DNA of 64,000 bases from Vickermania ingenoplastis. Its lineage: Eukaryota; Euglenozoa; Kinetoplastea; Trypanosomatida; Trypanosomatidae. Under the pieces are notes generated by a model. It ran no database searches. It was not told the DNA's origin and saw only the letters and a list, made by a program, of their open reading frames with translations. Below, piece by piece: positions 39,167-48,561 of the stretch (positions are counted from its first letter, which is position 1; each line of letters begins with the position of its first letter). Position numbers and translations under genes: made by a program. The stretch is from contig VFSE01000281.1 in assembly GCA_010157825.1 (NCBI GenBank), forward strand, positions 451,501 through 515,500, in the 5' to 3' direction.

Positions 39167-41545
39167 TTAGAGCTTTCTGCACTTGCTCATGGCCTCCGAC
39201 TGGATGATGTCGTCGATGTTTGAGAAGATTCGGTCTTCCAATGGGACCCTCCCCCCTCGCTCCTCCACCCCGCTGACGATGCGAAGGATCATGTCGAGCA
39301 CCTCGTGGTTGCCGAGGATGTCGACGTGGTCCGCGCTGGACCGACCGCCGCGGAAGTCCAGCAGAGAAGCCTGACTTGTATCGTGCGGGAACTCCATCGT
39401 GACCACTCGGCCAACATCCTTCTTCCACCCGTTCGGCGCGCGGCACATGTACCCCAGTGAGGGCAGCGGGACGGTGCCGTCGCCGTTGCCGAGGTGCACG
39501 CCGCGGTGCGGCGCCGTCGGGTCGAGGGCCATCGCGCTGCTGCCAGTAACGTGGTAGCCGACCTCCGTTGGCTTGTTAATGCCGTAGAGACAGAACATGG
39601 TCGTGCGCCGCGCCTTGGGAAGGAACGGTAGAGATTTCTTGGCTGCCTCCATGTGCGCCTGGACGCGGCGCACGCAGTTGGTATGCCCCGTGCGGGCGCA
39701 CTCCTTCCGTAGTTCGTCCAGCGCTTCGTCTGTGGTGAGGCCGGAACCGTCTTGCTCATTCTTGAGAATACCACCATCGTAGTCCAGACAGGGGTGCGGC
39801 AGCATAGCGAGGAGGCAGCTCCACGTGCGGGCGAAATTGTAGCGCTGGCTCGGCTCCATGACGCGGTCCAGCACGCTGCGCAGCGCCGCCGGGATGGTGA
39901 GGGTATCCTGGACGTCGCCGAACAGCGTGGCGCTGAGTGTCTTGGGAGCCCCGAGCGCAATCCCGCCGACGTTAACGATGTGAGATATATACTTGTTGAG
40001 GAACCCGTTCTCCTTCTCCTCCGTCCACTGAAGGAACTCCACCAGCACCCTGATGGCGTAGCTGTGGCCGATGATGGCCACCGGTCGCTGATGCTGCTCA
40101 TAGAGCTGCAGGATAAGGTGCTTCGTGCGGACGTAGAAACCATCGCGCTGCTGCATAAGGTCAGGTGACAGGCGCCAGTCGTACGTCGCCACGGCAATGC
40201 TACTTTGGTCGTAGCCGATATCGGCCAAGTTTCGGATTATCTTTTCCCACACCCAGAAGCCCGGAACGAACTGTGAAACTGCCGCTGCACCCTCGCCGCC
40301 TCGAATCCGCGTCCCGTCCCGGTCCAAACCGGACTCGGGGTCGAGGCTAAACAGGTGAAGCCAGCAGGCGGCATCGCGCAGCATGAGCAGTATCATGCTG
40401 GGCCCCAGCATCCAGGTCCGCAGCGACGGATTTACCTTGAGGCGCCGCAGGCAGGTGGAGTTGGCCTCCCAAATCTCGAGGCCGGTGGTGATGAATCCGG
40501 GGAATATAACGACGGGGTGGCGATTGGGGAGTGCAGCGGAACCTCCGTTGTGTTTATCGAAGAAACTGAGACCTGGCCGATCGCCCTCCTCGGTATCAAT
40601 CGCGACGAAGACGTTGCTGGCGGCGCCGGAAAAGCGGGAGAGAATTGGGACGGCGGACATGCCGGGGAGGAGGAGGCGGTAGATGCTTCCTGCCATCAGA
40701 ATGGCAAGCAGCACTGTTAACATAAGGCGGCTGGTGAAGACGTCGTGAAAGAAGTTGATGATGTCGAACAGGCTTCTCTTGACGGCAACGGGGAGAAGGG
40801 GAACCGCATCGATGCGGGCAGCCAGCCGCTCCTCCCGCGGGGTGACCGTGTCTGGCCGCTGCTCCGGCTCCATCAGCCATCGCCAGCCCTGCCGCAAACG
40901 GTCGAGCCACGAGAGTGCCGGGGCGGGCTGTGCCGCCTCTGCCGTCTCACGCTTGCGCCGCGGCTTGACGGGAATAGGATCCCAGCGCGCAGACCCAAAC
41001 GGCATACGTTCCATGTGCTGCGGCGGCACGGGCCGCACCTCGCTCACCTTCACCATGCCGGGCTCGCGCTCCGCACGGATGGGAGCGGGAATGAGCCGCC
41101 GGCGCGCGGACACCGGAATAACGTCGGGCGCTGCGGCGACGGCGGTGGAGACCACGTAGCCCGCAGCAGGGCGGGACTGCTGCCGGGGGCTGGCACTTGT
41201 GGGCGAGTCTCCTTGCCTCGACAGCTGCCGGTGCGCCTTTTCCACTGCGAACTGCCCATACGGGGCTTCGAAGTGCGGCAGAGAGAGGTGCCGCCGCCGG
41301 CTGCGGATGCCGCCAGCATCGGGATGGCGCGGCTCCGGCGGCTGAGCCTGGCGCAGAACGAGGGGCAAGCGGCTGCCCATCCTGGTGCCGTGCGGGCTGG
41401 TTGGGGCGCTGCTGCTGCGCGGCGGTGTGCAGATCACGACGCGGCGCCTGCTGCTACAGCTCCCGGCGCGAGACCCCACACTCTCCGCCACCGTGCTCTC
41501 ATCTGCGCGAATGCTTCTCGGTGACAGACGCGAGTAGTCGCTCAT
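39167..41545 (-). CDS. Phospholipid:diacylglycerol acyltransferase-like protein (LCAT family)
   Basis: PDAT moves an acyl chain from a phospholipid to diacylglycerol to make triacylglycerol in the ER. The protein has 792 residues. A long basic disordered head (about 1-265) precedes one membrane segment (about 276-295, LMLTVLLAILMAGSIYRLLL) and a lumenal LCAT domain. Visible landmarks are HPVVIFPGFITTGLEIWE (lid region start), the nucleophile in IIGHSYAIRV (about residue 493), the probable Asp in NGDGTVPLPSLGY and the His in ADHVDILGNHEVLDM. The usual GHSMG-like elbow reads GHSYA here. The start is the first ATG, at 41545. Whole and in frame. Confidence 0.87.
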   Translation of the reverse strand: MSDYSRLSPRSIRADESTVAESVGSRAGSCSSRRRVVICTPPRSSSAPTSPHGTRMGSRLPLVLRQAQPPEPRHPDAGGIRSRRRHLSLPHFEAPYGQFAVEKAHRQLSRQGDSPTSASPRQQSRPAAGYVVSTAVAAAPDVIPVSARRRLIPAPIRAEREPGMVKVSEVRPVPPQHMERMPFGSARWDPIPVKPRRKRETAEAAQPAPALSWLDRLRQGWRWLMEPEQRPDTVTPREERLAARIDAVPLLPVAVKRSLFDIINFFHDVFTSRLMLTVLLAILMAGSIYRLLLPGMSAVPILSRFSGAASNVFVAIDTEEGDRPGLSFFDKHNGGSAALPNRHPVVIFPGFITTGLEIWEANSTCLRRLKVNPSLRTWMLGPSMILLMLRDAACWLHLFSLDPESGLDRDGTRIRGGEGAAAVSQFVPGFWVWEKIIRNLADIGYDQSSIAVATYDWRLSPDLMQQRDGFYVRTKHLILQLYEQHQRPVAIIGHSYAIRVLVEFLQWTEEKENGFLNKYISHIVNVGGIALGAPKTLSATLFGDVQDTLTIPAALRSVLDRVMEPSQRYNFARTWSCLLAMLPHPCLDYDGGILKNEQDGSGLTTDEALDELRKECARTGHTNCVRRVQAHMEAAKKSLPFLPKARRTTMFCLYGINKPTEVGYHVTGSSAMALDPTAPHRGVHLGNGDGTVPLPSLGYMCRAPNGWKKDVGRVVTMEFPHDTSQASLLDFRGGRSSADHVDILGNHEVLDMILRIVSGVEERGGRVPLEDRIFSNIDDIIQSEAMSKCRKL

Positions 41546-42352
41546 CGCTCACAACTTTTTTTTTTTTGGAGACAAAATACGTTACTGCCGGTGAGTTACG
41601 GCTGAGGTGAGTTACGGCTGACGGCGCCTTTGAAGAGCGAACAGTCCACGTGGGATGATCGATTGGCAATGGGGTTCCTCCTAGACGACACCAAAAAGAA
41701 GGGGTGAAAGCAGAGAGAAGTGGAAAAAGAGAAGGGAGAAAGAAAAAAAAAAAAAAGTAGCCCTCAAATTTTTGCACGTGGGAGTCGGAGTTTGCAGTGG
41801 CATTGCGGGATCACTGCAGCTGCTTGCGAAGGCGAGCACAGCGCCCCCCCTCCAGACCTGCTGGGGATCTGGCAGCTGACGGCGAGGCACTTCCCCCCCA
41901 CCCCCCTTCCCTCGATACATTCACCCTCACGTCCATTTTCTTTTCTTTCTTTTTTTTTTGTTTTTTTCTTGTTCTTCTCCGTGAAGGTGGTAGGTGTTGA
42001 ATGATGACCAACCCGAAAAGTCTGCCAGGCCGCGGTCTGCCCCCCCCCCTGGCAGCACGACACTGGAGAGCCAGACATCGACGTTGGTGCGAAGAGAACG
42101 AGAAGAATCCGCAGGGAGTCGAGCCGACGCTCTACCCCTGTTGGGGCCTGCCGGGGAAACCGGATCAACGAGCGATCGGCTGCATCGGCACGGCGACGCT
42201 CGACACGTATGCCGAATCTGATACTGTGTGTGGGTGGGGGACCTCTCCCCACCCTAGAAAAGAACAGACGATGAGGAGAGTTTTTTTTTTTTTTGTAAAG
42301 GACTCCACGCGTTCCCCTTAACAATAGAGCAATCACGACTACCGTACACTCC
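41546..42352. other. Intergenic region
   Basis: No gene I can support. A-rich runs at 41740-41757 (minus-strand pyrimidine) and T-rich runs at 41940-41970 and 42280-42294 are present. Frames on both strands across 41764-42366 stay open for ~200 codons, but they are homopolymer-laden and look like chance. Confidence 0.55.
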
Positions 42353-42952
42353 TTATGAGTGACCATGGTACGTCAAAAATGCCGCTGCGATAGCCACCAC
42401 GACAACCGCGATCCAGAGAAATTGGTTGCTGCGGACGACTTCGGTTTGGTGCTGCCGCTTCGCCTTCTCGGCCAGCGTGTGGGCCTGCGCCTCCATGGGG
42501 GTCATACGGGAGTGGCGCGGCGCGGCACTGCCGCCGTTGCTACCGCTGGCGCGAAGGTACACCCGGCTGGAGATCATCTTGCTACTGGCTTCTCCGGTCT
42601 TCTTCTTCTGGGCCAGCAGGGCGGTGACGTTGGTGTTGTCCGGAGCGACCACATCGTTTGGCCCGACCGTCGCGTACTCGAGCAGGAAGGTGTCCTTGAT
42701 GAACTCTCGCGACTCCGCGCTGGCCTGCGGAATTCCATTGTCTTCACTATCGTTGAGAGAGATGACAACGTGGGTGACGGCGTTGGGCCTGATCACCCCC
42801 CTTTTGTTCATCACAGAGTAGCGGCTCGGGCACGTCGTCAGCATGCGGAACATCACTGGCGCCTGGCCCACGTTGGTGATGTCCACCGTAGCGCTAGTCT
42901 GAGCGCCAGGAAACAGCTGGAGGCGCTGCGTAGAGAGAAAAATGTTGGCCAT
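42353..42952 (-). CDS. VAP-like MSP-domain protein
   Basis: VAP proteins sit in the ER membrane and hold FFAT-motif proteins, including VPS13 family members in other eukaryotes, at contact sites. The protein has 199 residues. An N-terminal MSP domain (about 1-120) carries typical features: FLSTQRLQLFPGAQTSATVD, VDITNVGQAPVMFRMLTT and VMNKRGVIRPNAVTHV. A linker with basic residues leads to a C-terminal anchor (about 178-196, LWIAVVVVAIAAAFLTY). The start is the first ATG after an AT-rich spacer with a (TA)n run (42973-42988). Confidence 0.88.
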   Translation of the reverse strand: MANIFLSTQRLQLFPGAQTSATVDITNVGQAPVMFRMLTTCPSRYSVMNKRGVIRPNAVTHVVISLNDSEDNGIPQASAESREFIKDTFLLEYATVGPNDVVAPDNTNVTALLAQKKKTGEASSKMISSRVYLRASGSNGGSAAPRHSRMTPMEAQAHTLAEKAKRQHQTEVVRSNQFLWIAVVVVAIAAAFLTYHGHS

Positions 42953-43404
42953 TCTATTTTATTTATTATTATTATATATATATATATATTGGGGGGGCCG
43001 GTTGGTTGAATGCGGAAGTACAAAAAGAAAAAAAAGAAAAAGTAATGTTAAAGAAAACAGCTTAGGCGACGACGGCAGAACCTAAAGAACGACCTTCACT
43101 AGATTTATAACTGGACAAACAAACAATAAACAACTAAAGCAACCCCACACACTCCAACTGACAGATAATTCAAAGAGATTCGGCTGTATTTTTATGGTCC
43201 TCAAACATTGGTGAAGGAACAGGATGCGATGGAGAACAAGAGAGCAGTGGGAGAGAGTTCCGACAAGCAGCGAGAGAGTCGCAGGAGGGGGTACAGGAAG
43301 TGCCACAACAGCCGACACTCAAAAATGCAGCCGAACGGGGTTCCCCGGATATTCTAGTGCAAGCTCCTTGTGAAATGATTTCATTTTTTTAATCGTAATT
43401 TCCT
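42953..43404. other. Intergenic region
   Basis: Contains (ATT)n/(TA)n runs at 42957-42988, an A-rich run at 43021-43041 (minus-strand pyrimidine) and no gene. Confidence 0.6.
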
Positions 43405-44118
43405 TCAGACGTCGTCACCCTCTTCGAACCACGCGACAGGCCCGAGGCAGTCCCCGCGGCAGCTGGCGAGCACCTCCATCTCCGGCGGTGCACCCGCACC
43501 TCCGCCCCTGCTGAGGTTACACGCCAGCACCTTGACTATTACCTCATCACCGGCGCGATATCGATTGCACTTGTCCAGGTCGAATGCTGCTACCCCTGAC
43601 GCGTTCTCGGGGCTGTCATCCAGTGGGAGCAACCACTCCGCGCCTAGCTCATTGTATCGACTGCCCTCGACGAGCTGATCCGCAGGAACGAGGATGGGGA
43701 ACGCAGCGATGAAGTCCACGCGCAGAAATACTCCACGCTCTGTCTGGTGCGATACGCAGGCACGCAGGCGCGTACCGGGAGCAGGAGCGAAGACGCAAAT
43801 ATCAAATACCGCCGTCATCCAGGCGGACGCCGTGGGGCCTCGCACCTGGCACGGCGAGTACTCTAGAACGTGTTCGACGGCCACACAAAAACCGAGCGAC
43901 TCGACGACCCTACCAACGTAGCGCTCCGTCAAGCGGTGGAGAATGAGATCGGCCCAGAGAGAAATAGCGGGGGAGGCAATCGACTTCTCTGTCACAGCGG
44001 CAGCGACGGCCGGCGGCTTGGCCGTGGCGGAGCTGGGCCCCTGGGCTACTTCCTGCTCCACAGGGTAGTAAACGGGCTCCACCTCCACGACATCCTTAAT
44101 TGTATGAGACCAAAACAT
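43405..44118 (-). CDS. RNA polymerase III subunit RPC8 (Rpc25-like)
   Basis: RPC8 pairs with RPC9 to form the stalk of RNA polymerase III, which makes tRNAs and 5S rRNA; it is the counterpart of RPB7. The protein has 237 residues. The N-terminal RPB7-like part (MFWSHTIKDVVEVEP) contains a ~35-residue Ala/Pro insert, then LWADLILHRLTERYVGRVV and ESLGFCVAVEHVLEY. The C-terminal OB fold follows (TAVFDICVFAPAPGTRLRA, GVFLRVDFIAAFPILVPADQL), and the end GPVAWFEEG resembles the LGLLSWW tail of RPC8. I start at the ATG at 44118; the frame is open further up without ATG. Confidence 0.82.
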   Translation of the reverse strand: MFWSHTIKDVVEVEPVYYPVEQEVAQGPSSATAKPPAVAAAVTEKSIASPAISLWADLILHRLTERYVGRVVESLGFCVAVEHVLEYSPCQVRGPTASAWMTAVFDICVFAPAPGTRLRACVSHQTERGVFLRVDFIAAFPILVPADQLVEGSRYNELGAEWLLPLDDSPENASGVAAFDLDKCNRYRAGDEVIVKVLACNLSRGGGAGAPPEMEVLASCRGDCLGPVAWFEEGDDV

Positions 44119-44614
44119 ATGCGGCCACACGTGGTCCACACTTTTCAAGTTTATGGATGTACTCTCGTTGTAGAGCGAGAGAGGTGCTCATCCGAATGCA
44201 AGAAAGAAAGTGAAGGGGGAACAGAAGAGTCATGAATAGAGAGAGAGAGAGAGAGTGATACAGAAGAGGAGACTACTCACGCTACACACTCCCCTATCCA
44301 GCACTGTGTGTGGTCTGTCAGGCAGGTCACACACAGTGCTGGATACGGATGTACTCGACCATCTGGAGGAAAGAAGCGTCGGTACTACGCAGTTCGCTGG
44401 GCCTGGATGATTCTTTACTCCTTTTTTCCTTTTTTTCCCTTATTAATCGCTGTATTCGAAAGACGCAGGAGGATAACATCGCGAGTTGGATGTTATGCTG
44501 ATTATACCCCTTTGAAAACAGTCGTTCTTATTCTTTCTTCAATTACGTTCTCGACGCGAAGGCGTGACTCGCTCAGCGCTAAGGTAATAACAAGTACTCA
44601 CTGCCTTCGCGTGC
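44119..44614. other. Intergenic region with microsatellite and hairpin
   Basis: No gene. It contains a (GA)n run (44237-44255), a strong inverted repeat (44295-44345) and T-rich runs at 44420-44440. Confidence 0.65.
44295..44345. repeat. Perfect inverted repeat, 18-bp arms
   Basis: Arms 44295-44312 (tatccagcactgtgtgtg) and 44328-44345 are exactly complementary around a 15-base loop. It lies between eIF2-gamma and RPC8, in the likely 3' UTR of eIF2-gamma or the leader of RPC8. Confidence 0.95.
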
Positions 44615-46045
44615 TTACGCGATACGAACGGCCTCCACACCTTGGCGCACGCGCCCCCACCCGATAAGACGGAAGTTGAAGTCTATCTTACGCGAGATGG
44701 CCACCTGGTCCTCCAGACTGCAGCAGCCCGGGTACACGAGGTCGAGCCGGACGCGATCCGGGTTCGTGTGCAGACTTAGAACAGTCGCGCTAGCGGTGAA
44801 GGTACCAATGTTGATCTGCAAGGACTCGCCCACGTTGAGGCGGGCCACACGCTTCGAGCCCTTGTTCTCCGACTTGGCGCCGACCATCTCTGCGAAGAGA
44901 TAGTACTGCACCTCGATCTCGGAATAGACCTGCGGGAGGCCGGAGGGGTCGCCGAGGAGCTGGCCGCAGAGCTTGTCCTGACGAGTGAGGGACGGGTCAA
45001 GGGTGGTGCCTACAGCAATGAGCCCGCCGGAGATGGCGTACTTTAGTTGGTTGCCCTCAGCCTTGAGGGACACTGCGCGGGAGACGTACGGCGTGTAGGA
45101 GAAGCGGGAGCCGCCATCAACCGATGAACGAGACTTGTAGCCTCCGGGCCGGACCTCCAGGTCCTGATTGAGGCGCACCACGCCCTGCAGCACCGTGCCG
45201 CCAGCGACGCCACCGCGAAGGTTTTCGATCTCGCTTTCACCGGGTTTGTTCACATCGAAGGAGCGGACAATGGTCATGCGGGCCGGGGCGGTGAAGTTGC
45301 GGGTCGGCATTGGGATACGCAGGAGGTACTCGAGGAGGTAGTCCACGTTGTGCTTCAGCTGGGCGGAGACGGGGACGATCGGGTACTTGTACGAGTACGA
45401 ATTGAGGTATAGCTTAATGTTTTGATACTGGTCGTGGGCGGTCACCTGGCTCACCAGGTCGATTTTATTCTGGACGACGATGACGTTGCTCAACTTCATG
45501 ATCTCCGCCGCCTTGAGGTGCTCGAGCGTCTGTGGCTGCGGGAACTCCTCGTTGGCCGCGACGAGCAGCAACGCCGCGTCCATGACGGCCGCACCGTTCA
45601 GCATGGTGGCCATTAGCACGTGGTGGCCGGGGCAATCGACAAAGGAGAAGTGGCGGCGAAGTGTCATTGGGGTCTTGCAGCGCGGGCACTCGACGTTATC
45701 TGGGGCGGAGGACGGGAATGAGTCGAAGCAGTCGGGCGACGGGCACGTGGGGCACTGAAACACCTTGGCGTTGGCGTAGCCGAGATGAATTGTGATATTC
45801 TTCACCGCCTCGGAGTGATACTTCTGTGTCTTCACGCCGCTGAGCGCACGGACAACGGTGGACTTACCGTGTGCGACGTGTCCGATGGTCCCGATGTTGA
45901 CGGTTGCCTGGCGGGACATCACCTCGAGGGTGTCCACACGGAGTTGGGAGAGGTCTAGAGTGTGAAGGTGCTGTTTCTCGAGCCCCTCGGTGGCGTTCGT
46001 GTCGTCGACGTCGACGATATTGACGCCGGCATAGGAATCGTCCAT
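44615..46045 (-). CDS. Translation initiation factor eIF2 gamma subunit
   Basis: eIF2-gamma is the GTPase core of eIF2, which brings initiator Met-tRNA to the small ribosomal subunit. The protein has 476 residues. The G domain shows NIGTIGHVAHGKST (G1), a zinc ribbon (CPTCPSPDC...VECPRC), FVDCPGHH (G3) and VVQNKIDLV (G4). Domain II follows (RSFDVNKPG, VAGGTVLQGVVRLNQDL), then domain III to the C-terminus. Length and motif order are normal, and the start is the first ATG, at 46045. Whole and in frame. Confidence 0.95.
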   Translation of the reverse strand: MDDSYAGVNIVDVDDTNATEGLEKQHLHTLDLSQLRVDTLEVMSRQATVNIGTIGHVAHGKSTVVRALSGVKTQKYHSEAVKNITIHLGYANAKVFQCPTCPSPDCFDSFPSSAPDNVECPRCKTPMTLRRHFSFVDCPGHHVLMATMLNGAAVMDAALLLVAANEEFPQPQTLEHLKAAEIMKLSNVIVVQNKIDLVSQVTAHDQYQNIKLYLNSYSYKYPIVPVSAQLKHNVDYLLEYLLRIPMPTRNFTAPARMTIVRSFDVNKPGESEIENLRGGVAGGTVLQGVVRLNQDLEVRPGGYKSRSSVDGGSRFSYTPYVSRAVSLKAEGNQLKYAISGGLIAVGTTLDPSLTRQDKLCGQLLGDPSGLPQVYSEIEVQYYLFAEMVGAKSENKGSKRVARLNVGESLQINIGTFTASATVLSLHTNPDRVRLDLVYPGCCSLEDQVAISRKIDFNFRLIGWGRVRQGVEAVRIA

Positions 46046-46295
46046 GGTGAATAACTAACGGAAACAGTCCCATACATAAATAAAATAAAGAAATACATAA
46101 AAAAAGAAGAAGAAGAGAGAGAGAACAAAAGAAAATGGATATAATTCAAAGGATCTGAATTCATCGTATCGTATCGCCCGGACAGCGGATGATGCAGCGC
46201 ACTATACTTAACCTTACAATTTGAAGCAGAAAAAGGAAGAAAGAGCTAGCGCTAGGACGAAGGGCTTCGACTCCATCCTCCGGCCTAGATCTAGG
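46046..46295. other. Intergenic region
   Basis: An A/G-rich run (46077-46135; minus-strand pyrimidine tract) should provide the splice acceptor of eIF2-gamma. No gene. Confidence 0.6.
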
Positions 46296-46877
46296 CTAGC
46301 CAGCAGCAAGTGTGCGCACTGCGGCTGTTCGACAGAGGAGATCGTATGAGAGGCAGAGGCTGGCCCACAGAGCGGCCGCCTCATCGCTTGTGTCACACGC
46401 CATCACCCGCCGGCGCACATCCGTCAGTGCCGCATCTAGTACCTCTGGAGCGTGGGGACCGGGACTAATCCGGCCCCCTAGCAGGTGGGCGCCGTGCTCG
46501 AGCAGCAGCTGGCCGAGGTGCTGGCGGATACGGCTCCATTCGAGGTGGCGATCCGCCTGGCGGCGCGCCGGGTTCCAGTGCAGCTGTATGGCGGCCGCCT
46601 CCATCTCCTCGCACAGTGCTCGGGCGGCTGTGGCGGAGAACCCGGTTGGGCGCCGGTTGGGCTGCAGCCGCAACGCCTCGTTCGCGGCTGCGAGCTGCAG
46701 CAGCGCTGTGTTGTACTCCACGTGGTTCAGGTCAGAGAGGGTGGCGCCGTCATCGAGGAGGGAGAACGCGGGACTGCGTGGAGCAGGGGTGTGCGGGGCC
46801 GGACTCTGAGATGCGCTCAGCCCCGTCCTCTCGGGGGTAGCGCTGGGGCTCGCGCACCGTGCCGCCGGTGCTGTCAT
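46296..46877 (-). CDS. Hypothetical protein, 193 residues
   Basis: I do not recognise it. The first ~40 residues are Pro/Ser/Ala-rich (MTAPAARCASPSATPERTG). The rest looks helical with many Ala, Leu and Arg residues (VEYNTALLQLAAANEALRL; CEEMEAAAIQLHW; LGQLLLEHGAHLL) and a Leu-rich end. I use the ATG at 46877; the open frame upstream has no ATG. Codon use is GC-rich like that of its neighbours, which supports a real gene. Confidence 0.6.
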   Translation of the reverse strand: MTAPAARCASPSATPERTGLSASQSPAPHTPAPRSPAFSLLDDGATLSDLNHVEYNTALLQLAAANEALRLQPNRRPTGFSATAARALCEEMEAAAIQLHWNPARRQADRHLEWSRIRQHLGQLLLEHGAHLLGGRISPGPHAPEVLDAALTDVRRRVMACDTSDEAAALWASLCLSYDLLCRTAAVRTLAAG

Positions 46878-47382
46878 AGACGAGAGACAGAACAATTACT
46901 GTGAGGGTTTCTGCCACCGCGCTGCACACCACACCACTAGGGTAGGGCTAGGGTACAGCAGAGACCACTTGCTGTGGTGAGACCGCGAGCGAGCGGGAGT
47001 CTGAAACCGTATGGTTCACCCAAGAGTCCAGACCCTTTCGCCCTGAATGCGTTGCGGCTGTCGTAAGCGTGAGGTGAGGAAGTAAATGAAACCAAAGAAT
47101 CTGCAGTGTAGGAGAACAGCTAGAGATTAATGTAGACGATAGATGAATAAATGAACTGATCAAAACGTCGAGGAGGGAGAGAAAGAGCGTCGCCGTGCAC
47201 CGCGATGCGATACCGCCAACATCTCAGGCAGCGGGGAGCCGCAGCTGACGCACACGTGTGTGTGTGTGTGTGTGATCTCTCAAGGGCTGGGCGGGACTGG
47301 GAGAGCGTTCCCGGAAATCGTTCGGAGATCACTCGCCCCAATTTCTTCTTCTTTTTTTTTTTAATTATTATTTTCAAGGGAT
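46878..47382. other. Intergenic region
   Basis: Contains a (GT)n run (47255-47273), T-rich stretch (47350-47362) and no gene that I can support. Confidence 0.55.
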
Positions 47383-47613
47383 TTATGTGTCACTCACTCT
47401 TCGCCTCCGACAGCAAATGAATGAACGGGCGCCGGGGCGGCACGCTCGAGGGAGCGCTGTGTAGGGCGGAGGCGACGACCACTCCGGTATCGGAATGGGC
47501 TGAGAGGATGCGGTGGCGCCACGGTTATGGTTAGGTTTGTACAGAGAACGGATGGGTGTGAAGTACAGCTGGCGCTTGGCGCAAGGCGCGGCGAGTGATG
47601 GGGAAGCGTGCAT
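47383..47613 (-). CDS. Possible small protein, 76 residues
   Basis: A short frame opens with an ATG at 47613, directly after a good minus-strand pyrimidine tract (attttTctccttgtctttacc) and AG. It encodes a basic, Pro- and Tyr-containing peptide (KRQLYFTPIRSLYKPNHN; IPIPEWSSPPPYTALP) ending in an Arg run. It fills an otherwise ~880-base gap between two genes, about the spacing a gene would need. No family recognised; it could be a mitochondrial small subunit or chance. Confidence 0.4.
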   Translation of the reverse strand: MHASPSLAAPCAKRQLYFTPIRSLYKPNHNRGATASSQPIPIPEWSSPPPYTALPRACRPGARSFICCRRRRVSDT

Positions 47614-47760
47614 TTTGCCTCGGTAAAGACAAGGAGAAAAATGATGATTAACAGGAAAAAAAAGTGGACCGCGAGCCGCCGCCACCGCTTCGGCCGCCGC
47701 AGCGGACTCTATGGGATTCTATAAGCACTACGAATGAATGAATTTCTGTTGCCGTTTCGC

Positions 47761-48561
47761 TTAGCGCCAGCGCGGCTTATACGGGGCAGAGCGGCTACGG
47801 TCGGCTCTCGTCTTCTCGGCGTCGCCGCCCTCCTTCGACTGGCGCTGCTTCGTGGAGCGCCGCGGCGAACCCCCGGGCGGCGGGGTGGCGAAGCGCTCCT
47901 TGATGGCGATGTACGCGAAGGGGTCGTAGTGAATGGCGTTGACGCGTCGGATGTTCTCTTCGATGCGGGTGATGCGCTCGTCGTGCTGCTCCTTGCGTCG
48001 CTTCGCGTTCTCCATCATGCGAGTGTTGTTAGAGATGGAGCGGACCCGGGAAATTTCTTCCTTCTTCTGGGCGATGCGCTGCAGGCGCACCATATTGTGG
48101 TGCTCCTTGGCCAGCTCCTCGTTCTCCAGCACAGTAGCACACTGCTCGTTTATGAGCTCCGCACGACGCAACACCTCCTGGTGGCGGCGCTCGCTCGCCA
48201 TCATCTTCTCCATGACGATCACCTCACCGTCGGAGAGGGTGTGGCTGCAGCGGATGTTGCCCTCAACGCCCATCTCGCGGCGCAGGGAGGAGCTGCGCTG
48301 CGCGCTGCGGTAGCGCGCAGCGACGACGAGCGACGCCCTTCGCATGGCCGAGTAGTTGAGCGAGTCATCCTCGGCGCCGGCACTAGCCGGCGCCGTCGCG
48401 TGCAGCGATCGGCTCTTGCGGCGCGACGGCGTAGCCGAGGCGACGGAGGTGGCTCTCGATCGCCCTCGCCGCTCGGGAGTGCGGTGGGCCGTACGGGGGG
48501 TGGAGGACTGCTCCGGTGCCGGAGTGGTGGCCGCCGGGCCAACGCTGGGCTGGTCGCTCAT
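47761..48561 (-). CDS. Coiled-coil hypothetical protein, 266 residues
   Basis: Residues 1-75 are basic, Ser/Thr/Pro/Arg-rich and probably disordered. From about residue 100 to 215 the sequence forms a continuous charged helix (SERRHQEVLRRAELINEQ; ENAKRRKEQHDERITRIEEN), i.e. a coiled coil. The end is again basic. There is no membrane segment. The ATG at 48561 (MSDQPSVGP) follows a pyrimidine-rich stretch. Such proteins in trypanosomatids are often cytoskeletal or basal-body components, but the sequence alone does not show it. Confidence 0.7.
   Translation of the reverse strand: MSDQPSVGPAATTPAPEQSSTPRTAHRTPERRGRSRATSVASATPSRRKSRSLHATAPASAGAEDDSLNYSAMRRASLVVAARYRSAQRSSSLRREMGVEGNIRCSHTLSDGEVIVMEKMMASERRHQEVLRRAELINEQCATVLENEELAKEHHNMVRLQRIAQKKEEISRVRSISNNTRMMENAKRRKEQHDERITRIEENIRRVNAIHYDPFAYIAIKERFATPPPGGSPRRSTKQRQSKEGGDAEKTRADRSRSAPYKPRWR

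Noticed and set aside
41764-42366. Open frame of 200 codons in the PDAT-VAP spacer
   Set aside because: Full of homopolymers and low-complexity runs, with no family resemblance; other frames over it are just as open.
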